NCBI GenBank assembly: GCA_947503935.1
Contig: CANNFR010000008.1
Span: 1-64,000 of the forward strand
Source: an uncultured Paracoccaceae bacterium
GTDB lineage: Bacteria > Pseudomonadota > Alphaproteobacteria > Rhodobacterales > Rhodobacteraceae
Length of the DNA stretch: 64,000 bases
Direction of reading: 5' to 3'
Positions 25,671 to 33,319 of the stretch are shown here, one piece after another; the stretch's first letter is position 1; each line of letters starts with the position of its first letter. The notes under the pieces were generated by a model. That model saw nothing but the letters and a program-made list of their open reading frames with translations, did no database searches and had not been told where the DNA came from. A program made the translations under genes and the position numbers.

Positions 25671-26074
25671 GCAAGGACGATTTCCACAAACGCATGGCGC
25701 GGCTCGGTGTCCGGCCGGACACGTTAGCTGGAGGGCCGTCACCGAGGTCCCATTCTTCGACCGGGCGCAACAACGGGTTCAGGCTTTCGCGGGTCGTGTT
25801 GGGGGCGCTTTGCTCGGCTATTGTGTTTTTTCTCTTCAACAACACACAAAAGATATCCGACGCAGCGCCGCAATCCGTCAGGGACAGCGACACTCCGGGC
25901 TTGTTTGGTGCCCCGATAGCGGTGCTAACGATTGCATGGTTCGCGATTATTCCGCTGTGGTTCGTGGGAACCGTCACTGCTTCGGCGATGAGGGGCCGTT
26001 CCGCGCCGAGACCGTTCGTGGTCGGGGCCTTTCCTGGCCTAGCGGCGGGTCTGGCGCTCATGCAGCTACCTTGA
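25667..26074 (+). CDS. Suf-array membrane protein 1
   Basis: A 135-residue protein with an N-terminal polar segment [20 protein letters not shown] and two predicted membrane spans ([15 protein letters not shown] at about 44-58; [22 protein letters not shown] at about 83-104). The N-terminal pattern F-x-x-R-[M/I/L]-x-x-[L/V] recurs in the three other array proteins (26251, 27041, 28062), so they are probably diverged paralogues. The GTG start overlaps the sufB stop. Function unknown; placement in the suf operon suggests a link to Fe-S assembly or its membrane targeting, which is inference. Confidence 0.75.
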
Positions 26075-26082
26075 GGTAAGCC

Positions 26083-26184
26083 ATGATCATCACAACCACT
26101 CCCTCGATCGAAGATAAGACCATCACAGTCTACCACCGCATCGTTTCCTTGATCGCTCGAGAAGGCAAATGGTGCTATGTTTGA
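26083..26184 (+). pseudogene. Truncated UPF0145/YbjQ copy 1
   Basis: The 33-codon frame MIITTTPSIEDKTITVYHRIV... matches the first 21 residues of the intact UPF0145 gene at 27666 ([21 protein letters not shown]), then diverges and stops. It lies nine bases after membrane gene 1. The rest of the domain is missing, so this is a remnant of a duplicated copy. Confidence 0.7.
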
Positions 26185-26250
26185 TGGCTTTTTCGTGACT
26201 CTGGCGGGAACGTTTGAGAAACTCGGAATGCGAACTGAAAGGAGCGTTGG

Positions 26251-26733
26251 ATGACCCGAAGCAATTTCCAGAACCGTATCGAGCGCCTGCAGGCAAGGAG
26301 CGTTAATCCTCTTGCGGATGGTGCGACGAGTCAGGCCGGTGCTCGTTTAAGCACATGGCAGTTCCTGTGTCGGGAGTATCCCACGATTTTGGGCATTTCC
26401 ATCGCCTGCATCGCGATGGTTTTGCTGGTTGCGAGACTGTTGCTAAGCGGCAATGTGCCAGGTATCCATTCGCCTGAATTCGTTCTGCAGCTGAAACAGC
26501 TCGCCAGTATTGGCTTCATCGTTGGCTTGCTGGGCGGTTCCGCGCTGAAGTTGCTGAGCGGCGAGGTGTCGTTTTTTGAGCCGGAAGATTGGTCTGCCGA
26601 AAAATCGGTGCCTATCGCGTTCTTCTTCGGGCTTGCAATCGCGGCTACTATTGCGGCGGTTTTTGCGCAATACGTGGATACGACGTTGCCAGTGCCGGTT
26701 GGCAAGACTGCGTTGGAGGATCTCTGGTTGTAA
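26251..26733 (+). CDS. Suf-array membrane protein 2
   Basis: A 160-residue protein: N-terminal MTRSNFQNRIERLQARSVNPLADG (shared F-x-x-R-I-x-x-L pattern), then three or four predicted spans, including TILGISIACIAMVLLVARLLL, LASIGFIVGLLGGSAL and PIAFFFGLAIAATIAAVFAQ. The start context GGAGCGTTGG-ATGA (26241) is identical for ten bases with the sufB end/array protein 1 start context GGAGCGTTGG-GTGA (25657), direct evidence of a duplication. Lower GC than flanking suf genes. Function unknown. Confidence 0.75.
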   Translation: MTRSNFQNRIERLQARSVNPLADGATSQAGARLSTWQFLCREYPTILGISIACIAMVLLVARLLLSGNVPGIHSPEFVLQLKQLASIGFIVGLLGGSALKLLSGEVSFFEPEDWSAEKSVPIAFFFGLAIAATIAAVFAQYVDTTLPVPVGKTALEDLWL

Positions 26734-26906
26734 CGTCGGCCCGATCGGTTCCGGACACGCTGTTATCCCGCTGTAGAGGAGAGGCTCGACGGTCCTCGCA
26801 GCTAGGATGAAGAAGAATGGCAGCTGACAGGCGCTGGCGCCGAGCGGGTCCGCAAAAAGCCCATGGCAAAAGACACGCCACGATACGTGAGTTTCAGGAG
26901 ATCAGG

Positions 26907-27044
26907 ATGATCGTTATCACCACTCCCTCGGCCGAGGGCAAGGCTATCATCACCTACCATGGCATTGTTGCCGGCACTGCATCGCTGAATGTTGTTGTGG
27001 GTCAGCGTGTGACGGTGGCGATGTCTCTGGATCTACTGCAGTGA
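26907..27044 (+). pseudogene. Truncated UPF0145/YbjQ copy 2
   Basis: A 45-residue frame MIVITTPSAEGKAIITYHGIVAGTASLNVVVGQRVTVAMSLDLLQ. Its first 24 residues follow the intact copy at 27666, then it departs and ends, lacking the second half of the domain (the [15 protein letters not shown] helix and the final strands). It retains a ribosome binding site (AGGAGATCAGG) and its stop overlaps the GTG of membrane gene 3, so it may still be translated as a short coupling peptide. Confidence 0.7.
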
Positions 27045-27580
27045 CAGAGCAAAACGATCATTTTCAGGACCGGTTGACCCAGGTCGAGAAGGCGCGCCAG
27101 GCAACGGCTGAGGAGATTTACCACGGGGCTGATCTGGGCGTGAAGCCTGGCGCCTCCAGGCATGAATTCCTGGGTGGGTTTCGCCAGTTTCTGCACGAAC
27201 ATCCGCTGTTCAGTGCCGCTCTCTGGGGCTTTGGCCTGACGGCAGCGCTGGGCGGTTTGGGTTTGATCCTTTGGGTGATGTCGGGTCTGCAAGACGACAG
27301 CATCGGTCACCAATTGACCTCGTTTGTCGCGATCGGAGACGTGTTCGGGGTTCTACTGGCCGGTGTTTCATATTTCATCGGGCGGGGCTTCAACCTGTTT
27401 GATCAAGACAAGGACCTCGACGACATACCTCGGGCGACGATGTTCTTTCTGGGGCTGGCGCTGGCGGCCTTTCTGACCAGCCAGACCGCAGGGTTTTTGA
27501 CGGCGAACGCGCCGCCGGTGCTGGTGGAGCTACCCATGCCGGTCGAGGAAGCCCCCAAATGGTGGGAGGTGTGGAAGTGA
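27041..27580 (+). CDS. Suf-array membrane protein 3
   Basis: A 179-residue protein: polar N-terminus MTEQNDHFQDRLTQVEKARQATAEEIYHG (F-x-x-R-L-x-x-V pattern), then about four spans: ALWGFGLTAALGGLGLILWVM, FVAIGDVFGVLLAGVSYFI, ATMFFLGLALAAFL and a final weak one. It ends with a proline-rich tail and WWEVWK. GTG start overlaps the stop of the YbjQ remnant. The family was not recognised; the intact UPF0145 gene follows after 85 bases. Function unknown. Confidence 0.75.
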   Translation: MTEQNDHFQDRLTQVEKARQATAEEIYHGADLGVKPGASRHEFLGGFRQFLHEHPLFSAALWGFGLTAALGGLGLILWVMSGLQDDSIGHQLTSFVAIGDVFGVLLAGVSYFIGRGFNLFDQDKDLDDIPRATMFFLGLALAAFLTSQTAGFLTANAPPVLVELPMPVEEAPKWWEVWK

Positions 27581-27665
27581 CGCTTGAGACAGAAAACGGC
27601 CTCTTGGCGGCTCTCATCGTAAAGCGGGCAGCCGCATCTCCGGGCACGGAAGAGGGGGACCACAA

Positions 27666-27977
27666 ATGATCGTCACAACAACGCCCTCGGTCGAGGGAAA
27701 AACCATCACTGTTTACCATGGCATTGTCACGGGTGAGGCGATTCTGGGGGCGAATATCTTTCGTGACCTCTTTGCCAAGGTCCGCGATGTCGTCGGTGGG
27801 CGGTCTGCCGCCTATGAGAAGGAATTGGCCAAGGCGCGCGAGACAGCTCTGGATGAAATGCAGGAAAGGGCTTCTGCGATGGGCGCAAACGCGGTTGTGG
27901 GCGTCGATCTGGATTACGAAGTGATCAACAACATGCTGATGGTTTCCGCCTCGGGAACCGCGGTCAGCCTCAGTTGA
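27666..27977 (+). CDS. UPF0145/YbjQ heavy-metal-binding-domain-like protein (intact)
   Basis: A 103-residue YbjQ family protein, complete: [86 protein letters not shown]...AVSLS. Family structures show homopentamers of a ferredoxin-like fold; the function is not established despite the heavy-metal name, and no cysteine is present in this one. It is the only full-length copy of three in the array. A good ribosome binding site (GAGGGGGACC) precedes ATG 27666. Confidence 0.9.
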   Translation: MIVTTTPSVEGKTITVYHGIVTGEAILGANIFRDLFAKVRDVVGGRSAAYEKELAKARETALDEMQERASAMGANAVVGVDLDYEVINNMLMVSASGTAVSLS

Positions 27978-28061
27978 ACCAGAGTCTCACCATGTCGTTG
28001 CCGTTTTTTTGCCAAGGTGCTGAACTACCCCTGATCTTGGTCAGCTGGGGAGTGAGTAACC

Positions 28062-28643
28062 GTGAATGCGATGGTCGGCATAGAAGCCCAAAAGGGCTCG
28101 TTCAGCAGCAGATTGAAACGGATCCAGGCAGGCGGCGAGAATACCACCAAGCACATCTATGTGGGCCCGGTCGAGGAATCGGCAGCCGGTCGGCCGGTCA
28201 AGCACAAGAAAAAGTCGAAATCCGCCAAGCTCGTGCGCCAGCCGAAGGACCGGGGATCGTTCTTCAAGGAACTGTTCATGACCCCGATTGCCATCGCAGC
28301 CGGCGCGATCTGCGTCGTGGCGGGGCGCGCGATCGAGTTTCATTTTGTCCCCGAAGACGTGGTGTTGTCCATGATAAGCCAGAACGCGCCGTTTCTGATT
28401 CCGTATATGGGCTATATCAGCCCGAATATCGGCTATCTCGACATCGTCATCGCGATGGTTCTGGCCGTGATCTTGGGCAAGATGTTCCACCTGCGCGTCT
28501 ATCGGCGCGGCAGGGCGCAGTTCGTGGGCTTCGCGGCGATGCTGCTGCTTTGGGGCGCGGCGATGGCCGAGTACCCGCAGGTCTTCGAAAAGATCTATTC
28601 GGCCGAATACGTGGCCGAGGTTCTGGCGCGCTACACCGCCTAA
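28062..28643 (+). CDS. Suf-array membrane protein 4
   Basis: A 193-residue protein with a long basic cytoplasmic N-terminus (KGSFSSRLKRIQAGGENTTKHIYVGPVEES..., then KHKKKSKSAKLVRQPKDRG) and three spans: MTPIAIAAGAICVVAGRAIEF, YLDIVIAMVLAVILGKMFHL and QFVGFAAMLLLWGAAMA. The same F-x-x-R-L-x-x-I pattern opens it, and the phrase EN..KHIY resembles EEIYHG of protein 3. Start GTG 28062 or ATG 28071. Comparable membrane proteins between sufB and sufC are, from memory, usual in Rhodobacterales suf operons, whereas the repeated copies upstream are less so. Confidence 0.8.
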   Translation: MNAMVGIEAQKGSFSSRLKRIQAGGENTTKHIYVGPVEESAAGRPVKHKKKSKSAKLVRQPKDRGSFFKELFMTPIAIAAGAICVVAGRAIEFHFVPEDVVLSMISQNAPFLIPYMGYISPNIGYLDIVIAMVLAVILGKMFHLRVYRRGRAQFVGFAAMLLLWGAAMAEYPQVFEKIYSAEYVAEVLARYTA

Positions 28644-28672
28644 CACCGTCATCCTATCCGACCCATCTGCAA

Positions 28673-28698
28673 GGGGCCCGCTGCGCGGGCGCCCTTTT
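28673..28698 (+). terminator. Intra-operon hairpin before sufC
   Basis: GGGG-CCCGC (28673-28681), loop TGC, GCGGGC-GCCC (28685-28694) pair with one bulged G, followed by TTTTC. It lies 24 bases before the sufC start and could partly terminate or serve as a processing or stability element that changes sufC expression relative to the array. Confidence 0.5.
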
Positions 28699-28721
28699 CA
28701 TGCATTCTGAGTGAGGGAAAA

Positions 28722-29477
28722 ATGCTGGAAATCAAGAATCTGCACGTCAAACTTGAAGAAGAGGACAAGGCGATCCTGAAGGGCGTCGACCTGACCGTTG
28801 AGGCCGGCAAGGTCCACGCCATCATGGGGCCGAACGGGTCTGGCAAATCGACCCTGTCCTATGTGCTCTCGGGGCGCGACGGCTATGTCGTGACCGAGGG
28901 CGCCGCGCATCTCGAGGGCGAGGACCTGCTTGAGATGGAGCCCGAAGAGCGGGCCGCCGCAGGCCTTTTCCTGGCGTTTCAATACCCGGTCGAGATCCCC
29001 GGCGTCGGCAACATGACCTTCCTGCGCACCGCCGTGAATGCTCAACGCAAGGCGCGCGGCGAGGAGGAGATGTCGGCAGCCGATTTCCTGAAGGTGATCC
29101 GCGCCAAGGCGAAAGAGCTGAACATCGACGCCGAGATGCTGAAGCGCCCGGTCAATGTGGGCTTCTCGGGCGGCGAGAAAAAGCGCAACGAGATCCTGCA
29201 AATGGCGATGCTGGAGCCCAAGATGTGCATCCTGGACGAGACAGATTCGGGCCTTGATGTGGATGCGATGCGGCTGGTGGCCGATGGCGTGAACGCATTG
29301 CGTGACGCAGGCCGTGGTTTCCTAGTTATCACGCATTATCAGCGGCTTCTGGACCACATCAAACCCGATGTGGTGCACATCATGGCCGATGGCCGCATCG
29401 TCAAGACCGGCGGGCCGGACCTGGCGCTTGAGGTTGAGAATAACGGCTATGCCGATATCCTGGCGGAGGTGGCGTGA
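28722..29477 (+). CDS. sufC: Fe-S assembly ATPase SufC
   Basis: A 251-residue ABC-type ATPase with no membrane domain. Walker A GPNGSGKST is at residues 36-44, the signature FSGGEKKRNEILQM near 148, and Walker B ends in MCILDETDSGLDVDAM, where the D-E-T-D-S-G form is characteristic of SufC. ATP binding drives SufC dimerisation and opens SufB-SufD during cluster assembly. The stop overlaps the sufD start. Confidence 0.97.
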   Translation: MLEIKNLHVKLEEEDKAILKGVDLTVEAGKVHAIMGPNGSGKSTLSYVLSGRDGYVVTEGAAHLEGEDLLEMEPEERAAAGLFLAFQYPVEIPGVGNMTFLRTAVNAQRKARGEEEMSAADFLKVIRAKAKELNIDAEMLKRPVNVGFSGGEKKRNEILQMAMLEPKMCILDETDSGLDVDAMRLVADGVNALRDAGRGFLVITHYQRLLDHIKPDVVHIMADGRIVKTGGPDLALEVENNGYADILAEVA

Positions 29478-30763
29478 TGGCGGCTCTGGCCAGGAAAGCG
29501 GACGTGACCGCCGACAGGCTGGCGGTGCTTGATCTGCCACAGGGTGGCAAATGGGCGACCGAGGCGCGTCAGGCTGCCCTGGCGCGGGTCAACGCCATGG
29601 GGCTGCCGGGGCGGCGGGACGAGTATTGGAAGTACACCGATCCGACCAATCTGACGGTGCCAGAGGCGCCGCCGGCGGCGTTGTTCGACCCCAGGGAAAC
29701 GCCCGTTTTCGATGATACCGAGCGTTTGCAGATCGTTTTTGTCGACGGTGTTTTCGATGCCGAGGCCTCGGACGATCTGGAGATGGCGGGGCTTGAAATC
29801 TCGCGTCTGGCCGAGGCTGGCGGGCATGACATCCATTGGGCGAAGGACGTCTATGGCGTGCTGGAAGCAAGCGGGCAGGCCCCGGTTGAGCGGCCGCTGG
29901 CGGCGTTGAACACGGCCTACGCCACCGATGGCGTTCTGATCCGCGTCACGGGCAAGGCGGCCAAGCCTGTGTCGCTGATGTATCTCCATAAATCAGAGAC
30001 GTCCGACGCGATCCTCCACCATACGATCCGGGTTGAGAAAGGCGCCGATCTGACAATTCTTGAGAATGGCCCGGCGGCCGCGCGGTTCAACAAATGCATG
30101 GAGGTCGATGTCGCCGACGGCGCCGCGTTCCACCATATCCGCGTGCAGGGCCGCGACCATGAGCGCCGCGCGGCGACCCATATCTTTGCGCGGGTGGGTG
30201 CGGCGGCGACGTTCAAGAGCTTTACGCTGACGGTGAACGGCCGGCTGACGCGCAACGAGGCGGTGATAGAGATCGTGGGCGATGAGGCCGTCGCGCATAT
30301 TGCCGGGGCCAGCGTGGGTGATGGCGACTTTCATCATGACGACACGGTTTTCGTCACCCATGACGCAGTGAATTGCGAAAGCCGGCAGGTCTTCAAGAAG
30401 GTGCTGCGCAACGGGGCGACGGGCGTTTTTCAGGGCAAGATCCTGGTGAAAGAGGGGGCCCAGAAGACCGACGGCTATCAGATCAGCCAATCGCTGCTGC
30501 TGGATGAGGACAGCCAGTTTCTGGCCAAGCCCGAGCTAGAGATCTACGCCGATGATGTGATCTGCAGCCACGGCTCAACCTCAGGCGCGATCGACGAGAC
30601 GGCGCTGTTCTACCTGCGCTCGCGCGGGGTGCCCGAGGCGGCGGCGACCGACCTTCTGGTGCTGGCCTTCCTGGCCGAGGCGCTGGATGAGATCGAGGAT
30701 GAGGGGCTGCGCGAGGGCATTCTGGCGCATCTTGAAGGCTGGTTGGCGCGCAGGCGCAGGTAA
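29477..30763 (+). CDS. sufD: Fe-S assembly protein SufD
   Basis: A 428-residue SufD with the GRRDEYWKYTDPTNL N-terminal motif, the beta-helix core and the C-terminal SufBD motif ICSHGSTSGAIDETALFYLRSRGVPEAAATDLLVLAFLAEALDEIEDE; the histidine in CSHGST is the conserved residue proposed to ligate the nascent cluster. It pairs with SufB. ATG 29477 shares its A with the sufC stop (TGATG); a GTG three bases earlier is also in frame. Confidence 0.97.
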   Translation: MAALARKADVTADRLAVLDLPQGGKWATEARQAALARVNAMGLPGRRDEYWKYTDPTNLTVPEAPPAALFDPRETPVFDDTERLQIVFVDGVFDAEASDDLEMAGLEISRLAEAGGHDIHWAKDVYGVLEASGQAPVERPLAALNTAYATDGVLIRVTGKAAKPVSLMYLHKSETSDAILHHTIRVEKGADLTILENGPAAARFNKCMEVDVADGAAFHHIRVQGRDHERRAATHIFARVGAAATFKSFTLTVNGRLTRNEAVIEIVGDEAVAHIAGASVGDGDFHHDDTVFVTHDAVNCESRQVFKKVLRNGATGVFQGKILVKEGAQKTDGYQISQSLLLDEDSQFLAKPELEIYADDVICSHGSTSGAIDETALFYLRSRGVPEAAATDLLVLAFLAEALDEIEDEGLREGILAHLEGWLARRRR

Positions 30764-31251
30764 TGGCCGTCTCGACCGAGATATGGCGCAGTTGGCGCGG
30801 GCCGGGGGCGGCCGTGCGCCGTCAGATGGCCGGCGCGACCGAAGGACGCGCCCTGGCCTATCTGATGGCGGCGTGCTTCTTGATCTTCATCGCCCAATGG
30901 CCACGGCTGTCGCGCGAGGCCTATCTGATGCCCGAGGTTCCGCTGGAGGCGCGCCTCGGCGCGGCCCTGCTGGGGTGGGTGTTCATCGCGCCGCTCTTCT
31001 TCTACGGGCTGGCGGCCCTGTCGCATCTGGTGGCCAAGGCCTTCGGTGGGCAGGGGACCTGGCTGGGGGCGCGTCTGGCGTTGTTCTGGACTTTGCTGGC
31101 GCTCAGCCCAGTTTTCCTGTTGCAGGGTCTGGTGGCGGGCTTTATCGGCCCGAGCCCGGCCCTGACGGCAACGGGGGTGGTTTTAACCTTGGGCTTTTTC
31201 GTGCATTGGCTGCTGGCAATGGCCGAGGTCGAAGGCATCGGCCCCGGTTGA
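30763..31251 (+). CDS. Membrane protein of the suf operon, YIP1-like
   Basis: A 162-residue protein with about four spans: LAYLMAACFLIFIAQW, LGAALLGWVFIAPLFFYGLAAL, LALFWTLLALSPVFLLQGLVAGFI and LTATGVVLTLGFFVHWLLAMAEVEG. The plan resembles short YIP1-domain proteins, as does the following gene. Its ATG overlaps the sufD stop (TAATG). The position between sufD and sufS is, to my recollection, conserved in Rhodobacterales, but the function in Fe-S assembly is unknown. Confidence 0.75.
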   Translation: MAVSTEIWRSWRGPGAAVRRQMAGATEGRALAYLMAACFLIFIAQWPRLSREAYLMPEVPLEARLGAALLGWVFIAPLFFYGLAALSHLVAKAFGGQGTWLGARLALFWTLLALSPVFLLQGLVAGFIGPSPALTATGVVLTLGFFVHWLLAMAEVEGIGPG

Positions 31252-31293
31252 GCGGACAGCGCGGCCCTAGCGGCGCGCGCGAGTTTTGGAGTG

Positions 31294-31923
31294 ATGATGG
31301 ATACGACACCACAAAATCTGGTGGCATTGCTGCGCGAGACGCTGCTCAACCCCATGGATGCGGCCCGTCAGGTCAAGCATATGGGGCTGCCGCGAGAGGC
31401 GCTCTGGCAGGCCTTGGCGCTGATCATCGTCGTAGGAGTCTTGGTGGGCGAGATGTCCTCGGGCCTGATCATGGCAGCCCCTGAGGCCGAACCCGCGCAG
31501 GTGCCGCCCTTCATGTTGATGATGCAGGAGAACCCGATTCTCGGGGCGCTTGGGCAGGTGTTCCTCCTGGTCGTCTCGGTCTTTGCGGTCCACAGGATCG
31601 GCGTGGAGTTCGGCGGGACCGGCAGCTTCGATGAGACGCTGCATCTGGTTGTCTGGTTCGAGGCGGTCATGCTGGTGCTGCGTGTGGGCATGCTTTTCAC
31701 ATTGGTCCTGTCGGCGCCTCTGGGGGTGATGGTCGGCTTCGTTCTGGTGATCGTGCATTTCTGGCTGGCCAGCGGTTTTATCATGGAATTGCATGGCTTT
31801 ACCTCACGCGGGAAAGTGCTGTTCGGGATCGTTGTGGCCACGATTGCCCTGGCGATCGCGCTGATGATCATCCTGGCCATCCTGGGTGTGCAACTGGTGC
31901 CGCAGGAGCTGGCCGATGTATGA
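31294..31923 (+). CDS. YIP1-family membrane protein
   Basis: A 209-residue protein with an amphipathic start TTPQNLVALLRETLLNPMDAARQV (typical of YIP1 domain proteins, where a membrane-parallel helix precedes the spans) and five predicted transmembrane segments, ending MIILAILGVQLVPQELADV. GGAG lies directly before GTG 31291/ATG 31294. Its 3' end overlaps the sufS start by eight bases, so the two are coupled. Function unknown. Confidence 0.8.
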   Translation: MMDTTPQNLVALLRETLLNPMDAARQVKHMGLPREALWQALALIIVVGVLVGEMSSGLIMAAPEAEPAQVPPFMLMMQENPILGALGQVFLLVVSVFAVHRIGVEFGGTGSFDETLHLVVWFEAVMLVLRVGMLFTLVLSAPLGVMVGFVLVIVHFWLASGFIMELHGFTSRGKVLFGIVVATIALAIALMIILAILGVQLVPQELADV

Positions 31924-33136
31924 TGTCAACGCCGTGCGCGGCGACTTTCCGATCCTCGCGCGGGAGGTAAATGGCAAGCCGCTGGTTTATCTCGATAACG
32001 GCGCGTCGGCGCAAAAGCCGCAAGTGGTGATCGATGCGATCACGCAGGCCTATTCGATGGAATATTCGAATGTTCACAGGGGCTTACACTATCTTTCGAA
32101 CCTGGCGACCGAGAAATACGAGGCCGTGCGCGGCAAGGTGGCGCGGTTTTTGAACGCAGCCAGCGAGGACGAGATCGTCTTTACCTCGGGCACGACCGAG
32201 GGGATCAATCTGGTCGCCTATGGCTGGGCTATGCCGCGGTTCGAGGCGGGCGATGAGATCGTGCTAAGCGTGATGGAGCACCACGCCAACATCGTGCCCT
32301 GGCACTTTTTGCGCGAACGTCAGGGTGCGGTGCTGAAATGGGTTGAACCCGACTCGGCTGGCGACATCTCTGTCGATCGTGTGCTCAGCGCAATCGGGCC
32401 CCGCACCCGTCTGATCGCGATGACCCATATGTCAAACGTTCTTGGCACCAAAGTGGATATCAAGGCGATCTGTGACGGCGCGCGCAAGAAGGGCGTGCCG
32501 GTGCTGGTCGACGGATCGCAGGCGGCCGTGCACATGCCGGTGGATGTGGCCGATCTGGGCTGCGATTTCTATGCGATCACCGGCCATAAGCTTTATGGAC
32601 CAAGCGGTTCCGGGGCGATCTTCATCAAAAAAGAGCGGATGGCCGAGATGCGCCCCTTCATCGGGGGCGGCGACATGATCCGCGAAGTGACGCGCGACAC
32701 GGTGATCTACAACGACCCACCGATGAAGTTCGAGGCCGGCACGCCCGGCATCGTCCAGCAGATCGGTATGGGCGTGGCGCTGGACTATATGACCGAGCTT
32801 GGCATGGCCAATATCGCGGCCCATGAGGACGGCCTGCGCGATTATGCGCGCGACCGCCTGGCGGGGCTGAACTGGCTCAATGTGCAAGGGACCTCGGCCA
32901 CCAAGGGTGCGATCTTTTCCTTCACGCTGCAGGGGGCGGCACATGCCCACGACATCTCGACCATCCTCGACAAGAAGGGCGTCGCGGTACGCGCGGGCCA
33001 GCATTGCGCGGCCCCGCTGATGGATCATCTGGGGGTGGCCGCGACCTGCCGCGCCTCATTCGGCCTTTACAACACGAAAGCCGAAGTTGATGTGCTGGTC
33101 GATGCCCTAGAACTGGCGCATGAATTGTTTGCGTGA
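31916..33136 (+). CDS. sufS: Cysteine desulfurase SufS
   Basis: A 406-residue group II desulfurase. PLP lysine is Lys225 in ITGHKLYGPSG, the general-base region is SVMEHHANIVPWH, and the persulfide cysteine is Cys364 in RAGQHCAAPLM, on the short SufS loop. It hands sulfur to SufE or SufU-like partners and SufB. It is the last gene of the operon; no sufE or sufT/SUF accessory gene follows. ATG 31916 lies inside the end of the YIP1 gene; the longer frame from 31886 is not supported. Confidence 0.96.
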   Translation: MYDVNAVRGDFPILAREVNGKPLVYLDNGASAQKPQVVIDAITQAYSMEYSNVHRGLHYLSNLATEKYEAVRGKVARFLNAASEDEIVFTSGTTEGINLVAYGWAMPRFEAGDEIVLSVMEHHANIVPWHFLRERQGAVLKWVEPDSAGDISVDRVLSAIGPRTRLIAMTHMSNVLGTKVDIKAICDGARKKGVPVLVDGSQAAVHMPVDVADLGCDFYAITGHKLYGPSGSGAIFIKKERMAEMRPFIGGGDMIREVTRDTVIYNDPPMKFEAGTPGIVQQIGMGVALDYMTELGMANIAAHEDGLRDYARDRLAGLNWLNVQGTSATKGAIFSFTLQGAAHAHDISTILDKKGVAVRAGQHCAAPLMDHLGVAATCRASFGLYNTKAEVDVLVDALELAHELFA

Positions 33137-33319
33137 AACTTTGCGAGGTTGGTTTCGCCAGTAGTCCGGGCGTTCTTTTCGGAGTTTGGCAGAGTCCCCA
33201 ATGCACAATTTTTGGCAGACTTTGGGCCAGCGGACCCGAGAAGTATTCTTTACTTTACTCGTTATGTTGCGAAGTCCTAGTCTTGCTTCAAAGATTTGAA
33301 ATGACGAAGGATATTTAGC

